Assembly: GCA_019359495.1 (NCBI GenBank)
Contig: JAHHHF010000102.1
Span: forward strand, 1-47,463
From: Goleter apudmare HA4340-LM2
GTDB lineage: Bacteria; Cyanobacteriota; Cyanobacteriia; Cyanobacteriales; Nostocaceae
DNA length: 47,463 nucleotides
Direction: 5' to 3'
The position numbers and the translations under genes were made by a program. The notes beneath the pieces are model-generated. The model saw nothing but the letters and a program-made list of their open reading frames with translations. It was not told the DNA's origin and made no database searches. Below are positions 1-8,106 of the stretch, one piece after another (within the stretch, counting starts at the first letter, position 1; each line of letters opens with the position of its first letter).

Positions 1-230
1 TGTTGTATACTGGCTTTCAAACTATAATATTTTCAAGGTTCGGTTCCCTTTGGGCGTCGCTCTTTCGCGCTCCGCTCTCAGGCACTTATTCAATATATCG
101 AACCTCCACTTTCTTGTCAACTCTTTTCTGAAAACTTTTTCGGTGTTTTTACTGTCGCCGTTGAAAGTCTTGTGGAGTAAGGATTTTAGGCTATAGTATT
201 CCTGGCAGTTAGGAAGGAATCAATAAAATT

Positions 231-1097
231 GTGATCAAGTTTGCTGTTTTACCTCCTTGGCTAGTACTAGATCCTCTCTTACATAGCTGGTTGTTGGAGG
301 ATATTGGTAGGGGCGATCGCACCACCAATAGCCTAATATCTGAAGATGTCACGCCAGTCACAGCCAAATGGATAGCTAAAGCGCCAGGAATAATTGCGGG
401 CTTACCAGTTGCAGCTAGGGTGTTTCAGCTTTTGAATGACAAAGTGAGCTTTGTGGCTGTCGCTGCTGAAGGTGCAAGATGTGAGCCAGGAGAGGTGATA
501 GCAGAAATTCATGGTTCTCTGGATGCGTTGCTGACGGGGGAACGGGTGGCGCTGAATTTGGCTATGCGGTTGAGTGGGATTGCCACGCTCACTACTATAT
601 ATGTGGAGCAAATTGCGGATTTACCAGCTCAGTTGGTGGACACGCGCAAAACCACACCAGGGCTGAGACTGCTAGAAAAGTATGCAACTGCTGTGGGTGG
701 GGCGATTAACCACCGCATGGGATTGGATGATGCTGTGATGATTAAGGACAATCATATTGCGGCGGCGGGAGGAATTGGAGAAGCGATTACCCGCATCCGT
801 TCCCGAATTCCTTATCCTCTAACTATAGAAGTAGAGACGGAAAGTCTAGAGCAGGTGAAGGAAGCCTTACAGTGCAGAGCCGATATTATTATGTTGGATA
901 ATATGCCTGTGGATATGATGCGTGAAGCAGTGCAGTTGATTCGCCAGCAGGATAGCCGGGTGAAAATTGAGGCTTCAGGGAATGTAACGGTGGAAACTAT
1001 CCGCGCGGTGGCGGAGACTGGTGTTGACTATATTTCTAGTAGTGCGCCGATTACTCAGTCGAAGTGGTTGGATTTGAGTATGAGGATCTCAGTATAA
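231..1097 (+). CDS. nadC: Nicotinate-nucleotide pyrophosphorylase (carboxylating), NadC
   Basis: Quinolinate phosphoribosyltransferase: it converts quinolinate and PRPP to nicotinate mononucleotide and CO2 in de novo NAD synthesis, in the cytosol. The 288-residue length is normal. Visible family motifs are EDIGRGDRTT (23-32), the substrate-binding TRKTTPG (138-144), HRMGLDDAVMIKDNHI (161-176), a barrel strand with EVETES, IMLDNM and the C-terminal KIEASGNV. The start is a GTG at 231 with an aggaagg ribosome site 11-17 bases before it; the N-terminal sequence from this GTG is what cyanobacterial NadC proteins show, so an internal ATG is unlikely. It is convergent with the XisI-like gene, 12 bases away. 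No operon partner is visible. Confidence 0.96.
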   Translation: MIKFAVLPPWLVLDPLLHSWLLEDIGRGDRTTNSLISEDVTPVTAKWIAKAPGIIAGLPVAARVFQLLNDKVSFVAVAAEGARCEPGEVIAEIHGSLDALLTGERVALNLAMRLSGIATLTTIYVEQIADLPAQLVDTRKTTPGLRLLEKYATAVGGAINHRMGLDDAVMIKDNHIAAAGGIGEAITRIRSRIPYPLTIEVETESLEQVKEALQCRADIIMLDNMPVDMMREAVQLIRQQDSRVKIEASGNVTVETIRAVAETGVDYISSSAPITQSKWLDLSMRISV

Positions 1098-1109
1098 AAA
1101 CCAAGCTGA

Positions 1110-1442
1110 TTATCTCACGGCAAAGTCAGTGTAATGTCTGAATTTGGGAGGATCAAATCCCAAAACTATGTTTTGTTTAGGGACACCGAGTTCAAGCAAT
1201 TTGTTGGCAATGCCAATTTCTGTACCATCCTGCTGAATCCAGATTTTGCCATCAATGATGTCGAGATGAAGGACAGTACCATATACTTGCTTGGAATTAC
1301 GCCAACCAACGTAGACTAGTTGGTAATTGTCACGTTCAGTATCGAAAATAGTTTGGGCTTGGATGCGTTTATCCCATACAAGTTTGGCGTGTTCGGCTAG
1401 CAAGTTTTGGATATGTTCTCGATATTCATTGACGATAGCCAT
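1110..1442 (-). CDS. XisI-family protein (orphan)
   Basis: A 110-residue protein of the XisI family, named after the fdxN-element excision controlling factor of Anabaena. Family hallmarks seen: the N-terminal YREHIQNLL helix, the repeated YQLVYVGW strand, the centre with KIWIQQDGTEIGIANKLLELGVP and the C-terminal IVLGFDPPKFRHYTDFAV. Family members are usually encoded next to a XisH-like nuclease-fold partner, and true XisI acts with XisF and XisH in element excision in heterocysts. No XisH gene or remnant lies on either side, and no recombinase is in the window, so a role in excision here is unsupported. The molecular function of most chromosomal XisI copies is unknown. Family call is firm, function is not. 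Confidence 0.9.
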   Translation of the reverse strand: MAIVNEYREHIQNLLAEHAKLVWDKRIQAQTIFDTERDNYQLVYVGWRNSKQVYGTVLHLDIIDGKIWIQQDGTEIGIANKLLELGVPKQNIVLGFDPPKFRHYTDFAVR

Positions 1443-1692
1443 TGTTAAATTACCTCGTCGTCAATGTTGATTGATCATAGAGCAACAAGAAACGAACCAA
1501 ATTTCAAATTATAAGCCAGCATTATTAAGTATCAATTCTTTCAATAAATCTGGGTAATTACACAGTTTACGGAACTATTAAAACGGAACTATTAAAAATG
1601 AATTAAAGTAAAAATTAATTGGTAATAATAATGCATCATCCATCATAAAACAAAAGTAAAAAATATAACTTTAATTGAGGGAAAATAATTAT

Positions 1693-1869
1693 ATGTCTAG
1701 TAAAGATGCTGCTAAAGCTATTGGCTCACAGATTGCTCTCTCATCATCAAAAATAGCTTTGAGCGCGTTTGAAAGTCACATTGAAGAAAAGCTGAATGAG
1801 AAGACAGAGAAACAGGAGTCCACTGAATCTAAGAAGAAGGCTGATGTCAATAAACCCAAATCCTTCTGA
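1693..1869 (+). CDS. Small lysine-rich hypothetical protein upstream of LRAT-like gene
   Basis: A 58-residue protein I do not recognise. I start it at ATG 1693, with gaggg at 1676-1680 as ribosome site; a TTG at 1675 in the same frame would overlap that site. The N-terminal half (to about residue 28) is an alanine/serine-rich amphipathic stretch; the C-terminal half is highly charged (Glu/Lys-rich) and likely disordered. There is no signal peptide or clear membrane segment. Its last 26 bases overlap the start of the LRAT-like gene in another frame, which suggests translational coupling and a shared role such as partner, chaperone or immunity-like protein. That role is inference only. The pair is AT-rich compared with nadC and argS. 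Confidence 0.6.
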   Translation: MSSKDAAKAIGSQIALSSSKIALSAFESHIEEKLNEKTEKQESTESKKKADVNKPKSF

Positions 1870-2656
1870 GATTCTTCGATTATTTGCTGAGTTACAGGAG
1901 CGTTTATATCATGGTGACACTGTAAAAAATGCAATTAATCAAATTTGTAAACATACAAGAGACGCAAGTATTATTAATATTTGTCAAGTAATAGCTGAAA
2001 TTCTAGAAATAGAATTTGAGATAAAGTTTGAACAGGTTAATATTGATTCGCATTTCCAAGCAGTTCACAAATTGCAAAAGCATCAGAACTGGGTAATGCA
2101 AAAGTATCAAGAAATTCAAAAAAAGGTAGGTAGTTATAATCCAAAGTGGCCTAACCCTTTGTTGAAAATCGCAGATACTCAGTTAGCAAGATTATCACAG
2201 CTAATTATACTTCTCGACAAAGAACCTGATATTTGTGACAATAACGGAAATTTAATACGTCCTAATGATTTGGTTGTGTATCCTTGCAAAGATGAGAAGA
2301 ATAGGTCTTATGAACACTATGGTGTTGTAAGAGCGACTCCAAATGGTTATAGGATTGCACACTTTTTCACTGGTGAGACGGTGAAGCCAGAAGGTAAAAT
2401 TGTGAGTGTAGGAATTGGATATGTTCATTTTGCTCCCTACACACCTTATTGGCTTTTTAAAGAACGTCCTGAAAAGGAATATCCTGAAAAAGTTTCAGAT
2501 ATTCAAATTGAGGAGCGTATTCAGAAGTCGAAAGAAAAAATTCTTACTGCTAAAGATCCTCTCTGGAATATATTGCGCTATAACTGCGAACATTGGGCTA
2601 GAGAAATGGTATATGGTGAACCTTCATCTACACAAACTATGCGGTTAAGTCAGTAA
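1844..2656 (+). CDS. LRAT-like (NlpC/P60 superfamily) cysteine-domain protein
   Basis: A 270-residue protein with a mostly helical N-terminal region (1-125) and a C-terminal domain with the hallmarks of the LRAT / permuted NlpC-P60 fold: HYGVV (His158), a second histidine in AHFF (His173), and the motif NCEHWAREMVYG with Cys248, matching the NCEHF motif of lecithin:retinol acyltransferase-like proteins. Such enzymes form a thioester on the cysteine and transfer or hydrolyse acyl groups; whether this one is an acyltransferase, phospholipase or peptidase cannot be told. The start at ATG 1844 follows aagaagg within the upstream small gene; a longer frame opens at 1796 but would add 16 basic residues with no ribosome site. 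No signal peptide, so probably cytosolic or delivered by another route. Confidence 0.72.
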   Translation: MSINPNPSEILRLFAELQERLYHGDTVKNAINQICKHTRDASIINICQVIAEILEIEFEIKFEQVNIDSHFQAVHKLQKHQNWVMQKYQEIQKKVGSYNPKWPNPLLKIADTQLARLSQLIILLDKEPDICDNNGNLIRPNDLVVYPCKDEKNRSYEHYGVVRATPNGYRIAHFFTGETVKPEGKIVSVGIGYVHFAPYTPYWLFKERPEKEYPEKVSDIQIEERIQKSKEKILTAKDPLWNILRYNCEHWAREMVYGEPSSTQTMRLSQ

Positions 2657-2743
2657 GAAGAAAATTTGAACTCACATACACCATAAAGCTGTTGTTCGAG
2701 CTAAATTTGAGTCTGGTCAAGCTACGATATGAATTAAGAACAG

Positions 2744-2935
2744 TTGACCATCACCCTAACAAAATGGACGATAGACGAATACCAGCAGATGATTGCGGCG
2801 GATATTCTAGATAACAAGTGTGTGGAGCTACTGAAGGGACAGTCAGTAATAAAAAAAATAAGAAAGCAACCAAGAGCGATGTCTGACGACAAGTCGCTCC
2901 GCGTCTACGCTTTTTATCAAACTATTTATGTCTGA
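2744..2935 (+). pseudogene. Uma2-family (DUF820) nuclease, 5' remnant
   Basis: About the first 33 residues (from TTG 2744) read as the N-terminus of a Uma2-family PD-(D/E)XK nuclease-like protein: TKWTIDEYQQMIAADILD followed by KCVELLKGQ. Full-length members are about 190 residues and continue with a core PDV and E-x-K region, which is absent here. The reading frame instead runs through a palindromic repeat (2874-2910) and stops after 63 codons. I read this as a gene truncated at or near the repeat and not as a functional small protein. Uma2 genes are very abundant in Nostoc genomes and their role is unknown. Confidence 0.7.
2874..2910. repeat. Short palindromic dispersed repeat
   Basis: The arms gagcga (2874-2879) and tcgctc (2894-2899) form a hairpin stem and are followed by cgcgtctacgc, the sort of GC-rich short repeat scattered through Nostoc genomes. 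It sits exactly where similarity of the preceding frame to Uma2 proteins has ended. Confidence 0.55.
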
Positions 2936-2945
2936 GTGTTGATAA

Positions 2946-3524
2946 TTAGGCGATTAGTTGATACTCAACACCCTTAGCAGCAAAGCCTGTCTCTTTTGGC
3001 TCAATTTCTTTAGCGTCGCTACTACTAATGATTTGTAGTTGTGTTTCACCACGACGAATGAACAAAGCTCGGTAGGTGCGCCCATCTTTAATTGCAAGAT
3101 AGCCCTCCCATGCTCTGTTGTCTTTAGGTAATTTTGTCGCTGAAACTGCGCTGATCTCGGTTTTTTCAGTCTGTTTATTGTACACATTCATGTACAGATT
3201 TGTGCCTTTTTGATAGACTCTTACCTGCCGCTTGTCAGTCTCAAAATACAGCCGCGTATCATCAGCAGGGGGATTTTGGGGATTTTGGGGAGGCAATAAC
3301 TTAATCACATCATCCCTTACCCAACCGACTTTTGTGCTATCGTAACTAACTTTGTACCAAGTATGACCGTCACCAGGCTGCTTTTTCTCCAAGATTTTGA
3401 CGCGAGTACCCACAGGTTTTGTAACAGCACTGGCTGTCAGTGACGGATTGGAACGAATGTTGACTGGGCCTGTACCGCCTTTGTTATGTTTCAGTTCACC
3501 GAATTGTTCAGTTGTACTACTCAT
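2946..3524 (-). CDS. Bacterial SH3-domain protein
   Basis: A 192-residue protein. Residues about 18-76 form a bacterial SH3 (SH3b) domain: VNIRSNPSLTASAV, a central VKILEK, HTWYKVSYDSTKVGWV and a closing strand. A proline-rich linker (PPQNPQNPPA, about 78-87) joins it to a C-terminal beta-rich region of about 100 residues that I do not recognise. SH3b domains usually bind peptidoglycan or peptides, but there is no signal peptide here, so an extracytoplasmic site is not supported by sequence. The ATG at 3524 follows aggaag on the minus strand. It is a single gene, with argS divergent 379 bases away. Confidence 0.8.
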   Translation of the reverse strand: MSSTTEQFGELKHNKGGTGPVNIRSNPSLTASAVTKPVGTRVKILEKKQPGDGHTWYKVSYDSTKVGWVRDDVIKLLPPQNPQNPPADDTRLYFETDKRQVRVYQKGTNLYMNVYNKQTEKTEISAVSATKLPKDNRAWEGYLAIKDGRTYRALFIRRGETQLQIISSSDAKEIEPKETGFAAKGVEYQLIA

Positions 3525-3903
3525 GATAGATCTTCCTGTTTGATTTTAAGTAACTAGGGCGCAGACAGTATTTAATAAATATAGTAATTTTCCGTAAACC
3601 TACACGGTAAAATTTTGAAAACATTGTGAAAATTTTTTCAATATGCTAAGTAAATTCCCCAAAATATATCTATTGATAGAGGCAATATATCTTTAGAAGT
3701 AGGCGGACATGGAGTATTTCCACACAACAAGGTACTCCATTCAACAGCTAGAGTTAAAATAACAAAAACGTGGGCGATCGCAAATCGCTCATAAATGCAA
3801 CTTATTGTATCTCTACAAAGGCTATACCTAAAAAGCTTGCCTGAGCAGCCTTAATTATGTTGCAATGGTGGTTCCTGGGCGCTTGAACAACTGATAAATA
3901 CTT
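3525..3903. other. Intergenic region between SH3 gene and argS, with hairpin
   Basis: No gene seen in these 379 bases. They serve divergent promoters. The one clear structure is an 8-base perfect stem (atggagta 3709-3716 with tactccat 3733-3740, 16-base loop). A shorter gcgat/atcgc pairing follows near 3773-3790. There is no T-rich tract after the stem, so it is not an obvious terminator. Confidence 0.6.
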
Positions 3904-5661
3904 ATGAACCTTACGCAAGAACAATTAAAGATTAAGTTTGAGCAGGCTTTAGTCGCTGCTTTTGGCGCAGAGTACGCCGGAGTTGATCCGATTTTAGTTG
4001 CTGCTAGCAATCCTAAATTTGGCGATTATCAGGCGAATGTGGCTTTATCTTTGAGCAAACGCCAAGGATTGCAACCAAGAGCGATCGCCTCTACTATAGT
4101 CGAGAAACTAGATGTATCGGCAATCTGTGAGCCGCCAGAAATAGCTGGGCCTGGGTTTATTAACCTGAAACTGAAAACTGCATACCTGGAAGCACAACTT
4201 CACGCTATCCAGACAGATTTCAGATTGGGAGTTCCGACGGCGAAAACTCCCCAACGAGAAATTGTGGATTTTTCAAGTCCCAACATTGCCAAGGAAATGC
4301 ACGTGGGACATCTGCGCTCAACTATCATTGGTGATTGTATTGCTAGAATCCTCGAATTTCGAGGACATGATGTCTTACGGTTAAATCATGTCGGTGATTG
4401 GGGTACCCAGTTTGGGATGTTAATCGCCTATCTACGGGAAGTTTACCCGGAAGCCCTCACCACAGCTAATGCTTTAGATATTGGTGATTTAGTCAGCTTT
4501 TATCGTCAAGCTAAACAGAGATTTGATGCAGATGAAGTTTTTCAAGAAACAGCACGGCAAGAAGTTGTAAGATTACAAGCAGGAGCAGAAGATACAATCC
4601 ATGCTTGGAAACTACTGTGTGAACAGTCACGGCGGGAGTTTCAGGTAATTTATGACTTGCTGGATATCAAGTTAACTGAACGAGGTGAATCTTTCTATAA
4701 TCCCTTACTACCAGGAATTGTGGCAGATTTAGAAAAATCCGGGTTACTGGTAGAAAGCCAAGGGGCGAAGTGTGTTTTCTTGGAAGGGTTTACCAATAGA
4801 GAAGGTGAACCTTTACCTCTGATTGTGCAGAAATCTGATGGTGGTTATAACTACGCCACAACAGATTTAGCGTCCTTACGTTACCGAATTCAACAAGATG
4901 AAGCCAAGCGGATAATTTATGTAACAGATGCTGGACAAGCTAACCACTTCACCCAATTTATTCAGGTTGCGCGCAAAGCCGGATGGATTCCCGAAGATGT
5001 GGAACTTGTGCATGTTCCCTTTGGTTTGGTGTTAGGGGAAGATGGTAAGAAGTTTAAAACTCGTGCTGGTGATACAGTGCGGTTACGGGATTTGCTAGAT
5101 GAAGCGATTACTCGTGCGCGTACAGACCTAGAAAATAGATTACAAGAATATGAGCGATCGGAAACTGAAGAATTCATTGCCCATGCAGCTGAAGTAATTG
5201 GCATTAGTGCGGTTAAATATGCAGACTTAAGTCAAAATCGCACTAGTAATTACGTTTTTAGTTACGACAAAATGTTATCCCTTAAAGGCAACACCGCACC
5301 TTACATGCTTTATGCTTACGTTAGAACTCAAGGCATTAGTCGTGAAGGTAATATTGACTTTGAGCAGATGGGATCAGACACCAAAATTGTGCTCAAAGAA
5401 GATACAGAATTGACTTTAGCTAAACACCTCTTGCAACTCAGTGAGGTGATTGGTGAAGTCGAACAAGATTTACTGCCAAATCGGTTGTGTGAGTATTTAT
5501 ATCAGTTGAGTGACAAATTTAATAAATTTTACGAAAATTGCCCAGTTCTGCAATCTGAAGAACCTGTGCGGACATCTCGTTTAGCGCTGTGCAATTTGAC
5601 AGCAAGAACTTTGAAGTTGGGATTATCTTTGCTAGGAATTCCCGTGTTGGAGAGAATGTAG
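3904..5661 (+). CDS. argS: Arginyl-tRNA synthetase
   Basis: Charges tRNA-Arg with arginine using ATP, a class I synthetase. At 585 residues it has the expected length. In order: the N-terminal Add-1 domain with the [13 protein letters not shown] motif, the HIGH signature as HVGH (133-136, within [20 protein letters not shown]), the insert and GDWGTQFGM, a [12 protein letters not shown] strand, the degenerate KMSKS region GKKFKTRAG typical of ArgRS, and the C-terminal DALR anticodon-binding domain (from about residue 465) ending in [17 protein letters not shown] 3904 starts the conserved N-terminal domain. It is monocistronic as far as can be seen; an NtcA-type site for the next operon starts 13 bases after its stop. 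Confidence 0.97.
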   Translation: MNLTQEQLKIKFEQALVAAFGAEYAGVDPILVAASNPKFGDYQANVALSLSKRQGLQPRAIASTIVEKLDVSAICEPPEIAGPGFINLKLKTAYLEAQLHAIQTDFRLGVPTAKTPQREIVDFSSPNIAKEMHVGHLRSTIIGDCIARILEFRGHDVLRLNHVGDWGTQFGMLIAYLREVYPEALTTANALDIGDLVSFYRQAKQRFDADEVFQETARQEVVRLQAGAEDTIHAWKLLCEQSRREFQVIYDLLDIKLTERGESFYNPLLPGIVADLEKSGLLVESQGAKCVFLEGFTNREGEPLPLIVQKSDGGYNYATTDLASLRYRIQQDEAKRIIYVTDAGQANHFTQFIQVARKAGWIPEDVELVHVPFGLVLGEDGKKFKTRAGDTVRLRDLLDEAITRARTDLENRLQEYERSETEEFIAHAAEVIGISAVKYADLSQNRTSNYVFSYDKMLSLKGNTAPYMLYAYVRTQGISREGNIDFEQMGSDTKIVLKEDTELTLAKHLLQLSEVIGEVEQDLLPNRLCEYLYQLSDKFNKFYENCPVLQSEEPVRTSRLALCNLTARTLKLGLSLLGIPVLERM

Positions 5662-5673
5662 GAGATAAAGTTC

Positions 5674-5714
5674 GTAGTAAGGACTACCCTGCGAGTTCTG
5701 CGAAGCAATAAAGT
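5674..5714 (+). promoter_or_regulatory. Candidate NtcA-activated promoter for the amino-acid ABC operon
   Basis: gtagtaaggactac (5674-5687) is an exact match to the NtcA consensus GTA-N8-TAC. After 21 bases comes taaagt (5709-5714), an exact TA-N3-T minus-10 box, which is the canonical spacing for NtcA class II promoters. It implies a start point near 5720 and a leader of about 180 bases before the binding-protein gene. The core also looks like part of a dispersed repeat common in Nostoc, so a chance match remains possible. Confidence 0.55.
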
Positions 5715-5901
5715 GGTTACTGCAAATTCTATACGATAGGTTTTTCCACTGACTTAATGGTTTACAAGATGAAATGATTCGACGACGATTTAATGAGTCT
5801 GATCGCAGCACCCAAATAGCAAAGCACTCAACAGACTTGAACGCTTTACCTCTGCATGGTCAAATAAATATAATTCCAATATTTTAGATGATTATTCATC
5901 C

Positions 5902-7146
5902 ATGAAACAATATACTGCGCTGACAACTACATTCCTTGCTACTTGCACTATATTCCTATCGGCGTGTAATGGCGCTAGCACTGATCCCAATGCCGCTAAT
6001 AATTCTCCGACGAATACCGCAACCAACGCCGCAGCGACAACTCCTACAGCTAACGCCATTCCAATTGGCATCGCTGTTGCTCAAACCAGCAATGTAGCAT
6101 TACTTGGTCAAGAGCAAGTTGCTGGAGCTAAAATTGCTGAGAAATATTTTAATGATCAGGGAGGCATCAATGGTACTCCGATTAAATTAGTATTTCAAGA
6201 TACTAGCGGCGACGAAGCTGGGGCAATTAATGCTTTTCAAACGCTGATTAATAAAAATAAAGTTGTTGGTATTGTAGGGCCTACTTTATCGCAGCAAGCA
6301 TTTAGTGCTGATCCAGTTGCTGAACGTGTAAAAATACCAGTTATTGGCCCATCAAATACTGCTAAAGGAATTCCTGAAATTGGTGATTATGTGGCTCGTG
6401 TATCTGCACCTGTTTCTGTGGTCGCACCTAATTCGGTTAAAGCAGCCTTGAAGCAAAATCCTAATATTAAAAAAGTTGCTGTTTTCTTTGCCCAAAATGA
6501 TGCTTTCAGTAAGTCAGAAACAGAGATTTTTCAGCAAACTGTTAAGGATCAGAGTTTGGAATTAGTCACTGTACAAAAATTCCAAACTAGTGATACAGAT
6601 TTTCAAACCCAAGCGACCAATGCTATTAATCTCAAACCAGATTTAATCATTATTTCTGGATTAGCAGCTGATGGTGGTAATTTGGTTAGACAACTACGAG
6701 AACTAGGGTATCAAGGTTTAATTGTTGGTGGTAACGGTTTAAACACTTCAAACATATTCCCGGTTTGTAAGGCGCTTTGTGATGGTGTATTGATTGCTCA
6801 AGCTTATAGTCCAGAACATCCTGGTGAGATTAATGCTAATTTTCGTAAAGCTTATGTTGACCAATATAAGAAAGAACCACCCCAATTTAGCGCTCAAGCT
6901 TTTGCTGCTGTACAGGTATATGTCGAAGCCCTTAAGGATTTAGATAAAAAGAGCAAAGTCAATAAATTACAACTACCACAATTGCGGACAGATTTGAATC
7001 AACAGATACTTTCTGGTAAATATAAAACTCCATTAGGTGAAATTGCATTTAGCCCCATAGGCGAGATAATTCAAAAAGATTTTTATGTTGCCCAAATCAA
7101 AATAGATAAAGACGGCAGTAATGGCAAATTTACATTTATTAAATAG
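5902..7146 (+). CDS. Amino-acid ABC transporter, periplasmic substrate-binding lipoprotein (NatB/LivJ type)
   Basis: A 414-residue binding protein of the branched-chain / neutral amino-acid family. The signal peptide ends in a lipobox LSAC with Cys22, so it should be anchored as a lipoprotein; a Thr/Asn/Ala-rich tether (about 23-55) follows. The Peripla_BP_6 fold starts at IPIGIAVAQTSNVALLGQEQ, with GAKIAEKYFNDQGGING and VVGIVGPTLSQQAF typical of the family. It delivers amino acids to the permeases encoded immediately downstream (7 bases to the next gene). It resembles the cyanobacterial NatB type more than the urea-binding UrtA; the exact substrate cannot be read from sequence. Nitrogen control through NtcA is suggested by the upstream site. 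Confidence 0.88.
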   Translation: MKQYTALTTTFLATCTIFLSACNGASTDPNAANNSPTNTATNAAATTPTANAIPIGIAVAQTSNVALLGQEQVAGAKIAEKYFNDQGGINGTPIKLVFQDTSGDEAGAINAFQTLINKNKVVGIVGPTLSQQAFSADPVAERVKIPVIGPSNTAKGIPEIGDYVARVSAPVSVVAPNSVKAALKQNPNIKKVAVFFAQNDAFSKSETEIFQQTVKDQSLELVTVQKFQTSDTDFQTQATNAINLKPDLIIISGLAADGGNLVRQLRELGYQGLIVGGNGLNTSNIFPVCKALCDGVLIAQAYSPEHPGEINANFRKAYVDQYKKEPPQFSAQAFAAVQVYVEALKDLDKKSKVNKLQLPQLRTDLNQQILSGKYKTPLGEIAFSPIGEIIQKDFYVAQIKIDKDGSNGKFTFIK

Positions 7147-7153
7147 GTTATAA

Positions 7154-8104
7154 ATGGATTTAAATCTGTTTTTACAGCAATTTTTAAATGGCTTATCCAT
7201 TGGCAGTGTTTATGCAATTTTTGCCTTGGGATATACCCTAGTTTATTCCATTTTGGGCATCATCAATTTAGCGCATGGTGCGATTTTTACTCTGGGTGCA
7301 TATTTCACTTATGCACTCATGGGTGGTACATTTGGTTTTAATGGCTTACTCGCTAATGTCACACTACCTGTAAAGTTACCATTTGCGATCGCCTTAATTT
7401 TAGGCAGTAGTTTAGCAGGATTAGTAGGGGTAGCAATGGAACGCATTGCTTTCCAACCTCTACGCCGTCAAGGGTCAGATCCTTTATTGACGGTAGTTTC
7501 TAGCTTAGGTGTAGCTGTAGTAATTGTGAACTTAATCCAGTATTTAGTGGGTGCAGAAAGTTACACATTCCCCGCAGGAGCTTACGGAAACTTACCATCT
7601 GCGATTAACTTTGGTAGTCCAGAAAACCCGATACCTATCCGTAGTGTACAGGTAGTAATATTTGCTGTATCTGTGGTAATTCTGGGAATTTTGACCTATT
7701 TTATTAACCGTACTAAATATGGTAAAGCCATGCAAGCGATCGCAGAAGATCCCACAACTGCTAGTTTGTTAGGAATTAACACCGATGGCTTTATTATTTT
7801 GACGTTCTTCCTCAGTAGTTTTTTAGCAGGATTAGCAGGAACGTTAGTTGCTTCCAGTGTGAGCATTGCTGGCCCCTATTTTGGTATTGCTTTTGGTTTA
7901 AGGGGATTAGCAGTAATTGTTTTGGGTGGCTTGGGTAGTATACCAGGCGCAGTGTTAGGCGGTTTAGTCATTGGACTAGCTGAGGCGTTTGTCCCAGGTG
8001 AATATTCTGCTTTTAAAGATGCAGTTGCTTTTGGCATCTTATTTTTTATGCTGTTAGTTAGGCCTCAAGGTTTGCTAGGGCGACGTTTTATTCAAAAGGT
8101 ATAA
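7154..8104 (+). CDS. Branched-chain/neutral amino-acid ABC transporter permease (LivH/NatC type)
   Basis: A 316-residue inner-membrane permease. The N-terminal LSIGSVYAIFALGYTLVYSILGIINLAHG is the classic LivH-family signature, with about eight hydrophobic spans after it and the EDPTTASLLGIN loop (EAA-like coupling region) that contacts the ATPase. The C-terminal GLRGLAVIVLGGLGSIPGAVLGG is also diagnostic. It pairs with the LivM-type permease at 8688 to form the membrane channel. Spacing is 7 bases from the binding-protein gene, and the decayed Uma2 gene begins 2 bases after its stop, so the intruder lies in the same transcript. Confidence 0.93.
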   Translation: MDLNLFLQQFLNGLSIGSVYAIFALGYTLVYSILGIINLAHGAIFTLGAYFTYALMGGTFGFNGLLANVTLPVKLPFAIALILGSSLAGLVGVAMERIAFQPLRRQGSDPLLTVVSSLGVAVVIVNLIQYLVGAESYTFPAGAYGNLPSAINFGSPENPIPIRSVQVVIFAVSVVILGILTYFINRTKYGKAMQAIAEDPTTASLLGINTDGFIILTFFLSSFLAGLAGTLVASSVSIAGPYFGIAFGLRGLAVIVLGGLGSIPGAVLGGLVIGLAEAFVPGEYSAFKDAVAFGILFFMLLVRPQGLLGRRFIQKV

Positions 8105-8106
8105 AA

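Noticed and set aside
3525-3903. T-box type leader before argS
   Set aside because: No T-box consensus is visible and such leaders are not known in cyanobacteria; only a simple hairpin is present.
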